Shown here one piece after another: positions 8,889 through 16,737 of a stretch of DNA of 33,957 nucleotides. The translations under genes were made by a program, and so were the position numbers. The notes below the pieces were generated by a model that was not told the origin of the DNA, searched no databases, and saw nothing but the letters and a program-made list of their open reading frames with translations. Source of the DNA: Planctomycetota bacterium (lineage in GTDB: Bacteria; Planctomycetota; Planctomycetia; Pirellulales; UBA1268). How positions within the stretch are numbered: position 1 is the stretch's first letter; the number at the start of each line of letters is the position of its first letter. The DNA lies in assembly GCA_018970605.1 (NCBI GenBank), contig JAGWWA010000021.1, positions 1 to 33,957 of the forward strand, written 5' to 3'.

Positions 8889-9770
8889 ATGGCCCGCAGT
8901 GCATGGATGGGCGTGTTTCAGGCGGCCACGGTTCGCGGTGTGGCGGCGATCCTGCTGGCCACCGTGGCGACCGCCCAGGAAGTCGGGACCGGCCTCGTTC
9001 CCAACGGTGATGTCGCCAAGGGCAACATCGGAGCGGCCGACGCCCAGGCGGTGGCCGGCGGCGGTGTCCACCCTCTTCAGCCCGCGCTCGAACTGGCCCA
9101 GAAGGGCCTCTCGCAGCTCCGCACCACGATCAAGGACTATTCGTGCACCGTCGTGAAGCGTGAACGGATCGACGGCAAGCTCAAGGATCACGAGTACCTG
9201 TTCGCCAAGGTTCGGCATGAGCCGTTCAGCGTGTACCTCTACTTCCTCGCGCCGGACGACGTGAAGGGCCAGGAAGTGATCTGGGTCGAGGGGCAGAACG
9301 ACGGCAACATGCTCGCCCACGCCGGCAGCGGCGTGCGGGCGATGGTAGGCACCGTGTCGCTCAAGCCCAACGGCGCGCTGGCGATGCAGGGCAACCGCTA
9401 CGCCGTCACCGAGATCGGCGTCGAGAATCTCGCCAAGCGGCTCGTCGAGGTGGCCGAGCACGACAAGCAGTTCGGCGAGTGCGAGGTCAACTTTTTCCCC
9501 AACGCCAAGGTCAACGGCCGCATCTGCACCTGCGTGCAGGTGGTGCACCCCGTGCCACGGCGCAACTTCCGATTCCATCTCGCCAGGGTGTTCATCGACG
9601 ACGAGTACCTGATCCCGATCCGCTACGAGGCCTATGACTGGCCGCAGGAGACGGGCGGGCAGCCGGTGCTCATGGAGGAGTACACCTACATGAACGTGAA
9701 GATCAACAACGGCTTCACGGACGCCGATTTCGATCCCAAGAACGCGGCCTACAAGTTCGGCGCGAAGTGA
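8889..9770 (+). CDS. Exported DUF1571-family protein
   Basis: I recognise the general family (DUF1571, abundant in planctomycetes) from the pattern of KDYSCTVVKRERIDGKL, then EVIWVEGQNDGNMLAHAG, and ending in EYTYMNVKINNGFTDADFDP. The beta-strand-rich fold resembles lipoprotein-carrier proteins, but a role is not established. ATG 8889 gives 293 residues; GGAGG 5 bases upstream decides this start over ATG 8877. A signal peptide is visible (VRGVAAILLATVATAQ). The gene stands alone, divergent from the metallo-hydrolase. Its last 56 bases overlap, on the other strand, the end of the glycoside hydrolase gene. A much longer frame begins far upstream at 7707 but is antisense to the lipid operon and was rejected. 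Confidence 0.82.
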   Translation: MARSAWMGVFQAATVRGVAAILLATVATAQEVGTGLVPNGDVAKGNIGAADAQAVAGGGVHPLQPALELAQKGLSQLRTTIKDYSCTVVKRERIDGKLKDHEYLFAKVRHEPFSVYLYFLAPDDVKGQEVIWVEGQNDGNMLAHAGSGVRAMVGTVSLKPNGALAMQGNRYAVTEIGVENLAKRLVEVAEHDKQFGECEVNFFPNAKVNGRICTCVQVVHPVPRRNFRFHLARVFIDDEYLIPIRYEAYDWPQETGGQPVLMEEYTYMNVKINNGFTDADFDPKNAAYKFGAK

Positions 9771-12093
9771 CCGCAGGCCGCCGCGGAGATGGCGAGCGGC
9801 GTCGGGCACGCGGCCCGACCACGCAGAGGACGGCAGCGCCGGTCACGCCGACGAGGCCGATGGCCGATGGCTCGGGCACGGCGGCGATCGTCAGGGTCGG
9901 GGCATAGGTCCCCGACGCGTATTCCGTGCTGCGGATCGAGAGCGACTGCGAGGCGTCGACATCGCCGTCGTAGCGAATCTGCCGGGCGATCAGGAACGTG
10001 ACGTTGCTCGCCCCCGCCGCGAGTCGCTCGGTGATCCATCGCGTGACATCGACCTGGAGCAGTTGCTCGGTTCCCGTGGCTGCGAACTGGCCGACGATCT
10101 CGGCCGACACCCCGAGGCCATCGACGTAGTTGCCGTCGATGGTCGAGATCGTGGCGGCGGGGTTTCCCAGGTTCGGAGCGTTGTTCCAGGTGATGCTCCC
10201 CGCGCTCCAGGCGTTGTCCGTGACGCCATAGACGTGGGCGATGATGCCGGCCGATGTTCCGCTCGTCGCTCCCGGATCGCTGGCGTAGATCCCGAGCAGC
10301 GCGTGCGTCAGCGTGTTCGGGTCGATGCCCGATACGGGGAACTTGAGGTAGGTGACGTCGCGGCCCGCCGCGGCGGTGCCGCTGTTGCGGACGCGAAGCT
10401 CGTTGCCGTTGAACGACGTGGTCGGACTGCCTTGATTGACGTACCCGTCCTGGCTGGCGGAGATCCTCGTCTGCGTGCCGACACTGGCCGGGACGCGAAC
10501 GAGCACCACGCCGCCGGCGTCCTGGCTCACGGAGATCGTGCGATTCGATCCGACCGTGATCGTCTGGCTGACATCGCCCTGGTGGAGGCTGCTCACCTGC
10601 TCGACGGTCACCATCGCACCCACCGGGACGCCCCAGGGAGTGAGGTCGATCGAAAGCGTCTTGCCGGTCGTCAGATTCGCGTTCGCGGCCAGCAGGTAGC
10701 GGTCGCCTGCGGATGACTCCGCGGCCGCCATCACCACGTCCGTACCGCTCGTCGTTGGCACCGCGAGCAGCGAGTTTCCCGTGAACCCCTTGGTGAGCAG
10801 CTGGTAGACCATCGCCGACTTCGTCGCACCTCCCACGTTGCCCGTGGAGCTCTGCCAGTGCACGCCGTTGTACGCGTTGCCGGAGTTCGAGAACTTGAAG
10901 AGGTAGAGTTCCTCGGGCTGGTTGTTGGCGAGGTTCACCACGATCTGGCCGAGCCGGCTCGACATCGCGAGACTGTCGGGCGTGTAGCCGTTGGGATTGT
11001 TCACCGGGTCGTTCGGGTTGTAGTTCGAACTGGTGCGGGTGTTGAACTCCGAGAGCGTGACCGGATAGTCGGCCGCCTGGCCGGCGGTGATGGTGTTGAT
11101 GTCAGCGGTTGCGCCAGCGAGTTTTGTGCCGAAGGTCGTCGGGCTGCTGCCGTAGTTGTGGTAGTCGTAGAACTGAAAGAGCTGGTAGCCGGGCACGGCG
11201 GTCCCGCTGAGCATGGGCGTGTTGCGGTTGGCGAGGAGGGTGTCGCCCCAGTCGCTACCGGTGACGGTGAGCGCCGGCCCGTTCGTCACCGGGCCTGAGA
11301 TCTGCGGTGTCAGGTTCTTGCCGAACAGCCGGTTGACGTCGGCAACCGCGGCTTCGACGGCGTTGGCCCCGTACTTGATCATCTCGATCCACTGCGCCTG
11401 CGTGAGCGAGCCGGTGCTGTAGAGGTCGGGCTCGTTGAAGATCTGGTAGCGGGCGACGTCTTCGTAGCGGGCTCGCGTGAAGGCCTGGGCATACCACTGC
11501 TGCCAGCCGAGCCAGCGGTTTTGCCAGTCGGTCGGCGAGTTGTCGCTGGCATTGGCCGGCCAGGCGTACGCAGCTGGAGTCCGCTGCATGACGACGAGCG
11601 ATGTGCCACCCGCGGCGCGGATGGTGGCGTCGGCAAACTGGGCATCCACATTGTTGCTGCCGTAGGAGACGTTGCTGGTGTAGGTCGACTGGATCGCCGA
11701 CCAGTTGATGTAGGTCGAGGCGGTGCCGCTGGCACGCAACGCGTCGCGTTGGGCCAGGAACTGCGCCTCGCTGGAGGCGTTGAGGGAGGACGTCGTGGAC
11801 GACCTGATGACCGACGTCGGCGTGAGCGTGGAGGGCGAGGTGAACATCCGGCCCGCGTTGACGCCGGTGTATCGCCACCACGAGGCTGTGTTGTCGTTGT
11901 TGAAATCGCCGACGTTGTAGCCGAGCCGGGTTGGCGTCTGACCGATGGTCGATCCGGAGAGGGTCACGGCCTGGCCACGGGCGGTGACGGCGGGACCGGT
12001 CGCGGCCAGCAGAAGGACCGCGAGTCGCCACAGGGGCCATCGTGGCCGCGTGACGGGACACGGGGGAAGCGTCGATGATGGAGAGATGTGCAT
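9715..12093 (-). CDS. Secreted glycoside hydrolase with DNRLRE module and PEP-CTERM anchor
   Basis: A 792-residue exported polysaccharide-degrading enzyme. ATG 12093 starts a signal peptide (RWPLWRLAVLLLAATG ... ARGQA); an upstream TTG at 12123 is less likely. The catalytic part looks like a clan GH-A barrel of the GH39/GH51/GH5 sort: the acid/base motif is Asn220-Glu221-Pro222 (IFNEPDLY) and the likely nucleophile is Glu349 (TLSEFNTR). Residues about 538-735 form a DNRLRE/CBM96-like beta module (start SQDGYVNQG, inner SITWNN, end LSIRSTEY). VPEPS at 739-743, a hydrophobic helix and an Arg cluster form a PEP-CTERM sorting signal. Unusually, about 27 basic residues follow the Arg cluster and are encoded antisense to the DUF1571 gene. 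Substrate cannot be read from sequence. Confidence 0.82.
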   Translation of the reverse strand: MHISPSSTLPPCPVTRPRWPLWRLAVLLLAATGPAVTARGQAVTLSGSTIGQTPTRLGYNVGDFNNDNTASWWRYTGVNAGRMFTSPSTLTPTSVIRSSTTSSLNASSEAQFLAQRDALRASGTASTYINWSAIQSTYTSNVSYGSNNVDAQFADATIRAAGGTSLVVMQRTPAAYAWPANASDNSPTDWQNRWLGWQQWYAQAFTRARYEDVARYQIFNEPDLYSTGSLTQAQWIEMIKYGANAVEAAVADVNRLFGKNLTPQISGPVTNGPALTVTGSDWGDTLLANRNTPMLSGTAVPGYQLFQFYDYHNYGSSPTTFGTKLAGATADINTITAGQAADYPVTLSEFNTRTSSNYNPNDPVNNPNGYTPDSLAMSSRLGQIVVNLANNQPEELYLFKFSNSGNAYNGVHWQSSTGNVGGATKSAMVYQLLTKGFTGNSLLAVPTTSGTDVVMAAAESSAGDRYLLAANANLTTGKTLSIDLTPWGVPVGAMVTVEQVSSLHQGDVSQTITVGSNRTISVSQDAGGVVLVRVPASVGTQTRISASQDGYVNQGSPTTSFNGNELRVRNSGTAAAGRDVTYLKFPVSGIDPNTLTHALLGIYASDPGATSGTSAGIIAHVYGVTDNAWSAGSITWNNAPNLGNPAATISTIDGNYVDGLGVSAEIVGQFAATGTEQLLQVDVTRWITERLAAGASNVTFLIARQIRYDGDVDASQSLSIRSTEYASGTYAPTLTIAAVPEPSAIGLVGVTGAAVLCVVGPRARRRSPSPRRPAVTSRRTCRPRSWDRNRRP

Positions 12094-12215
12094 GGGATTG
12101 CGTGTATGCAAAACGCATGCCAATGCATCCGGCAGCTCGGGACTTTCCGGGCACGTCGGGGAAACGCCTGGTTTTCACGGTTTTTGTGCGAATGCCGGTC
12201 AATCGCTCTGGGGCA

Positions 12216-12285
12216 CGCCTGGAGCGAATCGCCCCAGCGCCTGGAGCGAATCGCCCCAGCGCCTGGAGCGATTCGCTCCAGGCGC
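12216..12285. repeat. 22-bp tandem repeat ending in a 27-bp palindrome
   Basis: Two identical 22-bp units (12216-12237, 12238-12259; each starts CGCCTGGAGCGAATCGCC) are followed by a third, altered unit. The third unit forms a near-perfect palindrome at 12259-12285: arms GCGCCTGGAGCGA and TCGCTCCAGGCGC with one central base. It lies 123-192 bases before the glycoside hydrolase start and about 245 bases after the AMP nucleosidase stop. It could act as an operator array or as a terminator-like hairpin. Confidence 0.8.
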
Positions 12286-12316
12286 CGCGCGTTGGGTGAG
12301 AGGAGGGGGGCTGCAC

Positions 12317-12402
12317 AAGCCGACCGGCCGTGAGGCCGCGGGCTTGCCCGACGTCGGGCGTTGCGTCTGGTGGCGGTTCGCCCCACGCCTCACGGCGTTG
12401 GG
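12317..12402 (+). repeat. 85-bp dispersed palindromic element, copy 1
   Basis: The first 27 bases (AAGCCGACCGGCCGTGAGGC onward) are identical to 17971-17997, and the last 29 (CGGTTCGCCCCACGCCTCAC onward) match 18026-18054 with two differences; the roughly 30-base centre is not conserved. The two conserved ends share an inverted GCCGTGAGGC core, so the element has the structure of a paired REP (BIME). Confidence 0.75.
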
Positions 12403-12529
12403 GGGTGGATGAACGGAATCACGTGTGAAACGTGTTGCGGCGGTGCGCGTCCTTTTCAGGGAACCCCAGCGCGTGAGCGATCGCGGCAGGGATGCTACGC
12501 CAGGCCACGGTCGGTCGCCGCACGTCCGC

Positions 12530-13309
12530 CTAGCGCCGCTCTTCGAACCGCATGTGCTTCACCGACTCGCCGGAGTCGCGGAGTTCGAGCAGGGCGTCGA
12601 TGCCGATGGCCAGGTGCTTCTCCACGAAGCGGCGACTGACGTCGCGGTCGCTCGCGGATGTCTTCACCCCCTCCGGGCTCATCGGACTGTCGGAGACCAG
12701 CAGCAGGGCCCCCTTGGGAATGTGGTTGGCGAAGCCCACGACGAACAGCGTGGCCGTTTCCATGTCGATGCCGATGGCTCGCGTCTTCACGAGGTAGTCC
12801 TTGAAGACGTCGTCGTGCTCCCAGACACGGCGGTTGGTCGTGTAGACCGTGCCGGTCCAGTAGTCGTAGCCGTGGCGGGCGATGGCGGCGGAGACCGCGG
12901 CCTGGAGCCGGAACGATGGCAGCGCGGGGATCTCCGGCGGGAAGTACTCGTTGCTCGTGCCCTCGCCGCGGATCGCGGCGATGGGCAGGATGAAGTCGCC
13001 GATCTTCGTCTTCTTCAGGCCGCCGCACTTTCCGAGAAACAACACCGCCTGCGGGCTCACAGCCGCGAGGAGGTCCATCACCGTGGCCGCCATGGCGCTG
13101 CCCATGCCGAAGTTGAGGATCGTCACCCCGTCGAACGTCGCCGACTGGATCGGGAAACCTTCGCCGTGCACCGGCACACCAAAACGCTCGGCAAATGCCT
13201 CGACGTATTGCGAGAAGTTGACGAGCAGCACGAACGAGCCGAAGTCGTCGAGGCCGCGCCCGGTGTATCGCGGCAGCCAGTCGCGGACGATTTCCGACTT
13301 GTCTTTCAT
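12530..13309 (-). CDS. amn: AMP nucleosidase, short form
   Basis: Cleaves AMP to adenine and ribose 5-phosphate; a cytoplasmic phosphorylase-fold enzyme. ATG 13309 gives 259 residues starting MKDKSEIVRDWLPRYTG, the usual start of the short bacterial form that lacks the regulatory N-terminal domain of the E. coli enzyme. Recognisable parts are NFGMGSAMAATVMDLL, the nucleobase pocket region FLGKCGGLKKTKIGDFILP, RGEGTSNEYFPPEIPALPSF, and AIGIDMETATLF with the conserved Asp-Met-Glu-Thr, followed by LLVSDSPMSPEGVKT. The gene starts 17 bases after the stop of the LysM protein gene, so the two probably share a transcript. The longer frame to 13495 overlaps the LysM gene and was not used. Confidence 0.9.
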   Translation of the reverse strand: MKDKSEIVRDWLPRYTGRGLDDFGSFVLLVNFSQYVEAFAERFGVPVHGEGFPIQSATFDGVTILNFGMGSAMAATVMDLLAAVSPQAVLFLGKCGGLKKTKIGDFILPIAAIRGEGTSNEYFPPEIPALPSFRLQAAVSAAIARHGYDYWTGTVYTTNRRVWEHDDVFKDYLVKTRAIGIDMETATLFVVGFANHIPKGALLLVSDSPMSPEGVKTSASDRDVSRRFVEKHLAIGIDALLELRDSGESVKHMRFEERR

Positions 13310-13326
13310 GGTGGCCTGCGTCTTGT

Positions 13327-13953
13327 CTACGGGGTGGGCATGAGAGCCGGCCAGGCGGCCTCGAGCCGGTCGCGGGGGGGAAGTTCGATCGACGTTCCCG
13401 CCACCAACGATACCCGCGGGTCGAGCGCCCGATTCCAGGCGAACACGGCCCGATAGAGGCGGCCGTCGCCGTAGACCTTTTCGGCCAGCGACCACCAGGA
13501 GTCGCCGGGACGGGCCACGTAGGCGGAGCCCGGCTGCGGTGCTGGTTCGAACGCCGCATGGGGAGCGTTGCTGGCTGGTGGCGTGGTGAGGGAGTCGGTT
13601 GCTTGAAACCCCGGAGGAACAGGTGTGGCTGCGACGGGCTCGTCGAACGACGCCCGCGCCACGAACGGGTCGGCCGCGGGGGAGGCGGGATCCCGCGACG
13701 ACGAACCGCCGAACCGGCTGCGGCCTGGTCGATCATTGACCGGTGGTGCCTCCGCTGGCACCGCTGCCGCGTCGGCAGTGAAGCGTGGCGGCTCGACCAG
13801 GTCGTGCGGCTCCGTCGCGGCGATGTCGGCCTGAATGTCGGGTCCGGCGCCCGCCGGTGGCCGCGGCACGAGCAGCTTCATCGACAACACGCCGACGAAC
13901 ACGCCGAGCAGCGTGGCCAGGAGGCCGAGCAGCAGTTTGGTTTCTCGTCCCAT
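13327..13953 (-). CDS. Single-pass membrane protein with C-terminal LysM domain
   Basis: A 208-residue protein starting at ATG 13953 (MGRETKLLLGLLATLLGVFV). One membrane helix spans about residues 7-29; a Pro/Ala/Asp-rich, probably disordered linker runs to about 140; and a LysM domain fills about 145-193 (YVARPGDSWWSLAEKVYGD ... RALDPRVSLVAGTSIELPP). LysM domains bind glycan chains of peptidoglycan, so the protein probably tethers the inner membrane to the wall. It follows rsmH after 113 bases, the place where ftsL lies in standard division clusters, and is followed by amn. The Trp-Trp in GDSWWSLA is a little unusual (commonly one aromatic there). It is not homologous to FtsL as far as can be seen. 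Confidence 0.8.
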   Translation of the reverse strand: MGRETKLLLGLLATLLGVFVGVLSMKLLVPRPPAGAGPDIQADIAATEPHDLVEPPRFTADAAAVPAEAPPVNDRPGRSRFGGSSSRDPASPAADPFVARASFDEPVAATPVPPGFQATDSLTTPPASNAPHAAFEPAPQPGSAYVARPGDSWWSLAEKVYGDGRLYRAVFAWNRALDPRVSLVAGTSIELPPRDRLEAAWPALMPTP

Positions 13954-14066
13954 GCGCAGTCCGCGACCATGGGCGGTTGGCCGCCCCGGTGAGAAGGGCG
14001 GGAGTGTCGTGGAAACGACGTCGCGTCGCCAGACCGCTGGAGGGCCCGTCGCCTTGCCGAGGTTGC

Positions 14067-14969
14067 CTAGTCTGCCACGGTGGCCGGGGCGAGAACCCTC
14101 GCCGCGCGGAGCTTCGCGGACCGGCTTCGGGGATTGCGGGCACGTTCGTCGTCCGATGCCTCGACGGGCGACCGCGTGAGGTTTTCCCAGACCTGACGGT
14201 TGCGGAACGCCTCCTTGACGAGGCGATCCTCGAGCGAGTGGAAGGAGATCACGACGAGCCGGCCATCGGCGGCAAGCCGCGTCGGGATCCTCTCCAAAGC
14301 GATTCGCAGGCTCTTGAGTTCCTGGTTGACCGCGATCCGCAGGGCCTGGAACGTCCGCGTGGCGGGATGAATCCGCTGCGGGGGCTTCTGCCGGGGTACG
14401 GCGGCGACCACGACGCGGGCGAGGTCGCGGGATGTCTTGATCGGCTCCCGCTCGCGGATGTCGGCGATGCGGCGGGCGATTCGCCTGCTGAAGCGTTCCT
14501 CGCCGAACTCGTAGATGATGTCGGCGAGGGTCTCGGGGCGGAGGCGGTTGATCATCCGCCATGCCGGTTCTCCCTCCGTGGGATCGAAGCGGAGGTCGAG
14601 CGGGCCATCGGAGTCGAACGAGAAGCCGCGGGTGTCGTCGGCGAGTTGGTCACTCGACAGGCCGATGTCGAGGAGCACGCGGTCCACCTTTTCGATGCTG
14701 AGCGCATCGAGCACCTCCGGAATGTCGCAGAAGTTGGCCTGAGCGAACCGCACCGGCTTGCCCGCGAATTCCCGAGAGCCCCGCTCGATCGCGGCGGGGT
14801 CGCGGTCGAGGGCGATCACGCGGCCCGCGGGGCCCACCGCCTCCACGAGCAGTCGGGTGTGGCCACCGCCGCCAAGCGTGCCGTCGACGACGGTCATGCC
14901 CGGCTCGATCGCCAGAAACGACATCACCTCGGTGGGGAGCACGCTGGTGTGAATGCTGGGCGGAGTCAT
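14067..14969 (-). CDS. rsmH: 16S rRNA (cytosine-1402 N4)-methyltransferase RsmH
   Basis: Methylates N4 of C1402 in the ribosomal decoding centre using S-adenosylmethionine. ATG 14969 gives 300 residues; a GTG at 14978 would add only three. Family marks are all present: HTSVLPTEVMSFL at the start, the SAM loop VVDGTLGGGGHTRLLVE, DRVLLDIGLSSDQLAD, RGFSFDSDGPLDLRFD, the helical insert with HPATRTFQALRIAVN, and VISFHSLEDRLVK near the end. Length is normal for the family. queA is divergent with only 29 bases between starts, so promoters of the two RNA-modification genes must overlap. In many bacteria rsmH leads the division and cell-wall cluster; here only a LysM membrane protein follows. Confidence 0.95.
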   Translation of the reverse strand: MTPPSIHTSVLPTEVMSFLAIEPGMTVVDGTLGGGGHTRLLVEAVGPAGRVIALDRDPAAIERGSREFAGKPVRFAQANFCDIPEVLDALSIEKVDRVLLDIGLSSDQLADDTRGFSFDSDGPLDLRFDPTEGEPAWRMINRLRPETLADIIYEFGEERFSRRIARRIADIREREPIKTSRDLARVVVAAVPRQKPPQRIHPATRTFQALRIAVNQELKSLRIALERIPTRLAADGRLVVISFHSLEDRLVKEAFRNRQVWENLTRSPVEASDDERARNPRSRSAKLRAARVLAPATVAD

Positions 14970-14998
14970 TGACGCCACTCTACCAAGGCGACGCTACG

Positions 14999-16090
14999 AT
15001 GGCGTGCGTGGACGACCTCGACCTACACGCCGCCGATTCCTACGCCTACGACCTGCCGGCCGACCTGATCGCGCAGGAGCCACTCGCCGACCGGGCCGCC
15101 GCGCGGCTGCTCGTCGTGAACCGGGCCGACGGCGGGCTCGGCCACCGGTCGATCCGTGACCTGCCCAGCCTGCTCGCCCGCGGCGATCTCGTCGTCGTCA
15201 ACGACACCAAGGTCGTGCCCGCGAGGCTGGTCGGCCACCGCGCGAAGACCGGCGGCACGTGGGAGGGGCTCTTCCTGCGGGTGGAGACTGGAGGCGCGTG
15301 TCCTGGAGCCTGGGTCGTGCTCGCCCAGACGCGGGGACGGCCCGAGATCGGCGAGCGGATCGTGCTCACCGGCCGCGACGGCGCCGAGGGTCAGTCGCTC
15401 GAACTGCTCGGCCGCGCCGCGGGGGGCGCGTGGCTCGTCCGGCCGCTCGGGGATGCCGCGACCGAAGCGGCCGAAACCGTGCTCGCGCGAGTCGGCCGCG
15501 TGCCGCTGCCGGGCTACATCCGCGGCGGCGTGGAGCACGACGGCGACCTCGCCAGGTATCAGACCGTGTTTGCCCGCGAGGCTGGTTCGGCTGCGGCGCC
15601 GACCGCCGGATTGCACTTCACGCCGGAGATTTTCGCGGACCTCGCGGGGCGGGGTGTCGAGCGGGCCGCCGTCACGCTGCACGTGGGGCTTGGCACCTTC
15701 CGGCCGATCACGGCCGACACACTCGACGGCCACGTGATGCACTCGGAGTGGTGCACCTGCCCGGCGGAGACGGTGGAGGCGGTGCAGCGAACGAAGGCGC
15801 GGGGCGGCCGCGTGGTGGCGGTGGGCACGACGGCCGTGCGAACGCTCGAGACCGCGGCCCTCGCGGGCACGCTCTCACCGTGGTCCGGGGCCACCGAGCT
15901 GTTCATCAAACCCGGGTTTCCGTTCCGCGTGGTGGATGCCCTGTTGACGAACTTCCACATGCCACGGACAACCCTCATGGTGCTCGTGTCGGCCCTGGCG
16001 TCGCGGGACCTGGTGATGCGGGCCTATGCGGAGGCGATTCGGGAACGCTACCGGATGCTGAGCTACGGCGACGCGATGCTGATCCTCTGA
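14999..16090 (+). CDS. queA: tRNA S-adenosylmethionine ribosyltransferase-isomerase QueA
   Basis: Transfers and isomerises the ribosyl part of S-adenosylmethionine onto preQ1 in tRNA, giving epoxyqueuosine. ATG 14999 gives 363 residues with the family start (DSYAYDLPADLIAQEPL). Other marks are VVNDTKVVPARLVGH, YIRGGVEHDGDLARYQTVFA, PTAGLHFTPEI, LHVGLGTFRPIT, MHSEW and GTTAVRTLE, near the end LLTNFHMPRTTLMVLVSAL, all conserved. An alternative GTG at 15008 would remove three residues; a TTG at 14969 would overlap rsmH. The gene is divergent from rsmH and followed 13 bases later by the Nudix-like gene. No other queuosine gene is in the window. Confidence 0.95.
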   Translation: MACVDDLDLHAADSYAYDLPADLIAQEPLADRAAARLLVVNRADGGLGHRSIRDLPSLLARGDLVVVNDTKVVPARLVGHRAKTGGTWEGLFLRVETGGACPGAWVVLAQTRGRPEIGERIVLTGRDGAEGQSLELLGRAAGGAWLVRPLGDAATEAAETVLARVGRVPLPGYIRGGVEHDGDLARYQTVFAREAGSAAAPTAGLHFTPEIFADLAGRGVERAAVTLHVGLGTFRPITADTLDGHVMHSEWCTCPAETVEAVQRTKARGGRVVAVGTTAVRTLETAALAGTLSPWSGATELFIKPGFPFRVVDALLTNFHMPRTTLMVLVSALASRDLVMRAYAEAIRERYRMLSYGDAMLIL

Positions 16091-16103
16091 CGGAGAACTG
16101 GCG

Positions 16104-16733
16104 ATGGGTGAACTGCCGCAGGAAGACGTGCTCGTGGTGCCGCGGTCGCTGTTCGACCGCGTGGGGGCCTTTCAGGGCTTCTGCGGCGACACGGCGTCGT
16201 ATCTCGCCGCGCTGCTCGATCCCGCCCACACCTCGTGGCGGCCGCGGGCCACGGTCGAGGATGACCCGTCGCTCAAGCAACTGATTCCCTACTGCGTGCT
16301 CTCGTGGCGGGATGCCGCGGGCACGCCGCACTACTTCGCTTACACCCGCGGCGGTGGCCAGAGCGAGGCCCGGCTGCGGGCCAAGCGGTCGGTCGGCATC
16401 GGCGGCCACATCTCCAGCATCGATGGCGAGCACGGCGACGACACCTCCTACGACGCCGGCATGCGGCGGGAACTCGCCGAGGAGATCGCCATCGAGGGCG
16501 GCTGGACGGCCCGCTGCGTGGGCCTGATCAACGACGATTCCAACGCCGTGGGGAGCGTGCACCTCGGGATCGTGCACGTGCTGGAACTGGAGAAGCAGGG
16601 AGTGGCCTCGCGGGAGAGCGAACTGGTGGACTGTGGGTTCGCCACGCTGGAGGCCCTGCTCGCCGACCGCGACCGGTTCGAGACCTGGTCGCAGATCACC
16701 CTCGACGCGATTCGCGACGGTAGAATCGCTTGA
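16104..16733 (+). CDS. Nudix-like protein (COG4112 type, predicted phosphoesterase)
   Basis: A 209-residue cytoplasmic protein that looks like the group annotated as predicted MutT-like phosphoesterase. A Nudix-like box lies at about 100-130 (GIGGHISSIDGEH ... MRRELAEEIAIEGG). The Arg-Glu-x-x-Glu-Glu metal-binding core is intact (Arg122, Glu123, Glu126, Glu127), and a Gly is at the expected start (108), but the first box Glu is replaced (Thr114, with Asp113 beside it) and the last Gly is Ala129. The substrate is unknown. It is placed between queA (13-base gap) and the cysteine desulfurase (4-base gap), so it is almost certainly co-transcribed with both. Confidence 0.75.
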   Translation: MGELPQEDVLVVPRSLFDRVGAFQGFCGDTASYLAALLDPAHTSWRPRATVEDDPSLKQLIPYCVLSWRDAAGTPHYFAYTRGGGQSEARLRAKRSVGIGGHISSIDGEHGDDTSYDAGMRRELAEEIAIEGGWTARCVGLINDDSNAVGSVHLGIVHVLELEKQGVASRESELVDCGFATLEALLADRDRFETWSQITLDAIRDGRIA

Positions 16734-16737
16734 GGAC

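Larger units (their letters stand above)
12094..12529. other. Repeat-filled gap upstream of the glycoside hydrolase
   Basis: No gene. From left to right it holds the untranslated leader of the glycoside hydrolase (minus strand), the 22-bp tandem repeat with palindrome (12216-12285), one copy of the 85-bp element (12317-12402), and about 125 bases up to the stop of AMP nucleosidase in which I see nothing. The hydrolase promoter must lie here, but no convincing boxes were found. Confidence 0.6.

Noticed and set aside
7707-9770. Extension of the DUF1571 gene to a 687-residue protein
   Set aside because: The added part is antisense to the hydrolase and acyltransferase genes, and a signal peptide with a good ribosome-binding site begins at 8889.
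12216-12285. CRISPR-like array
   Set aside because: Units are directly adjacent with no spacers and only three copies, so this is a tandem repeat.
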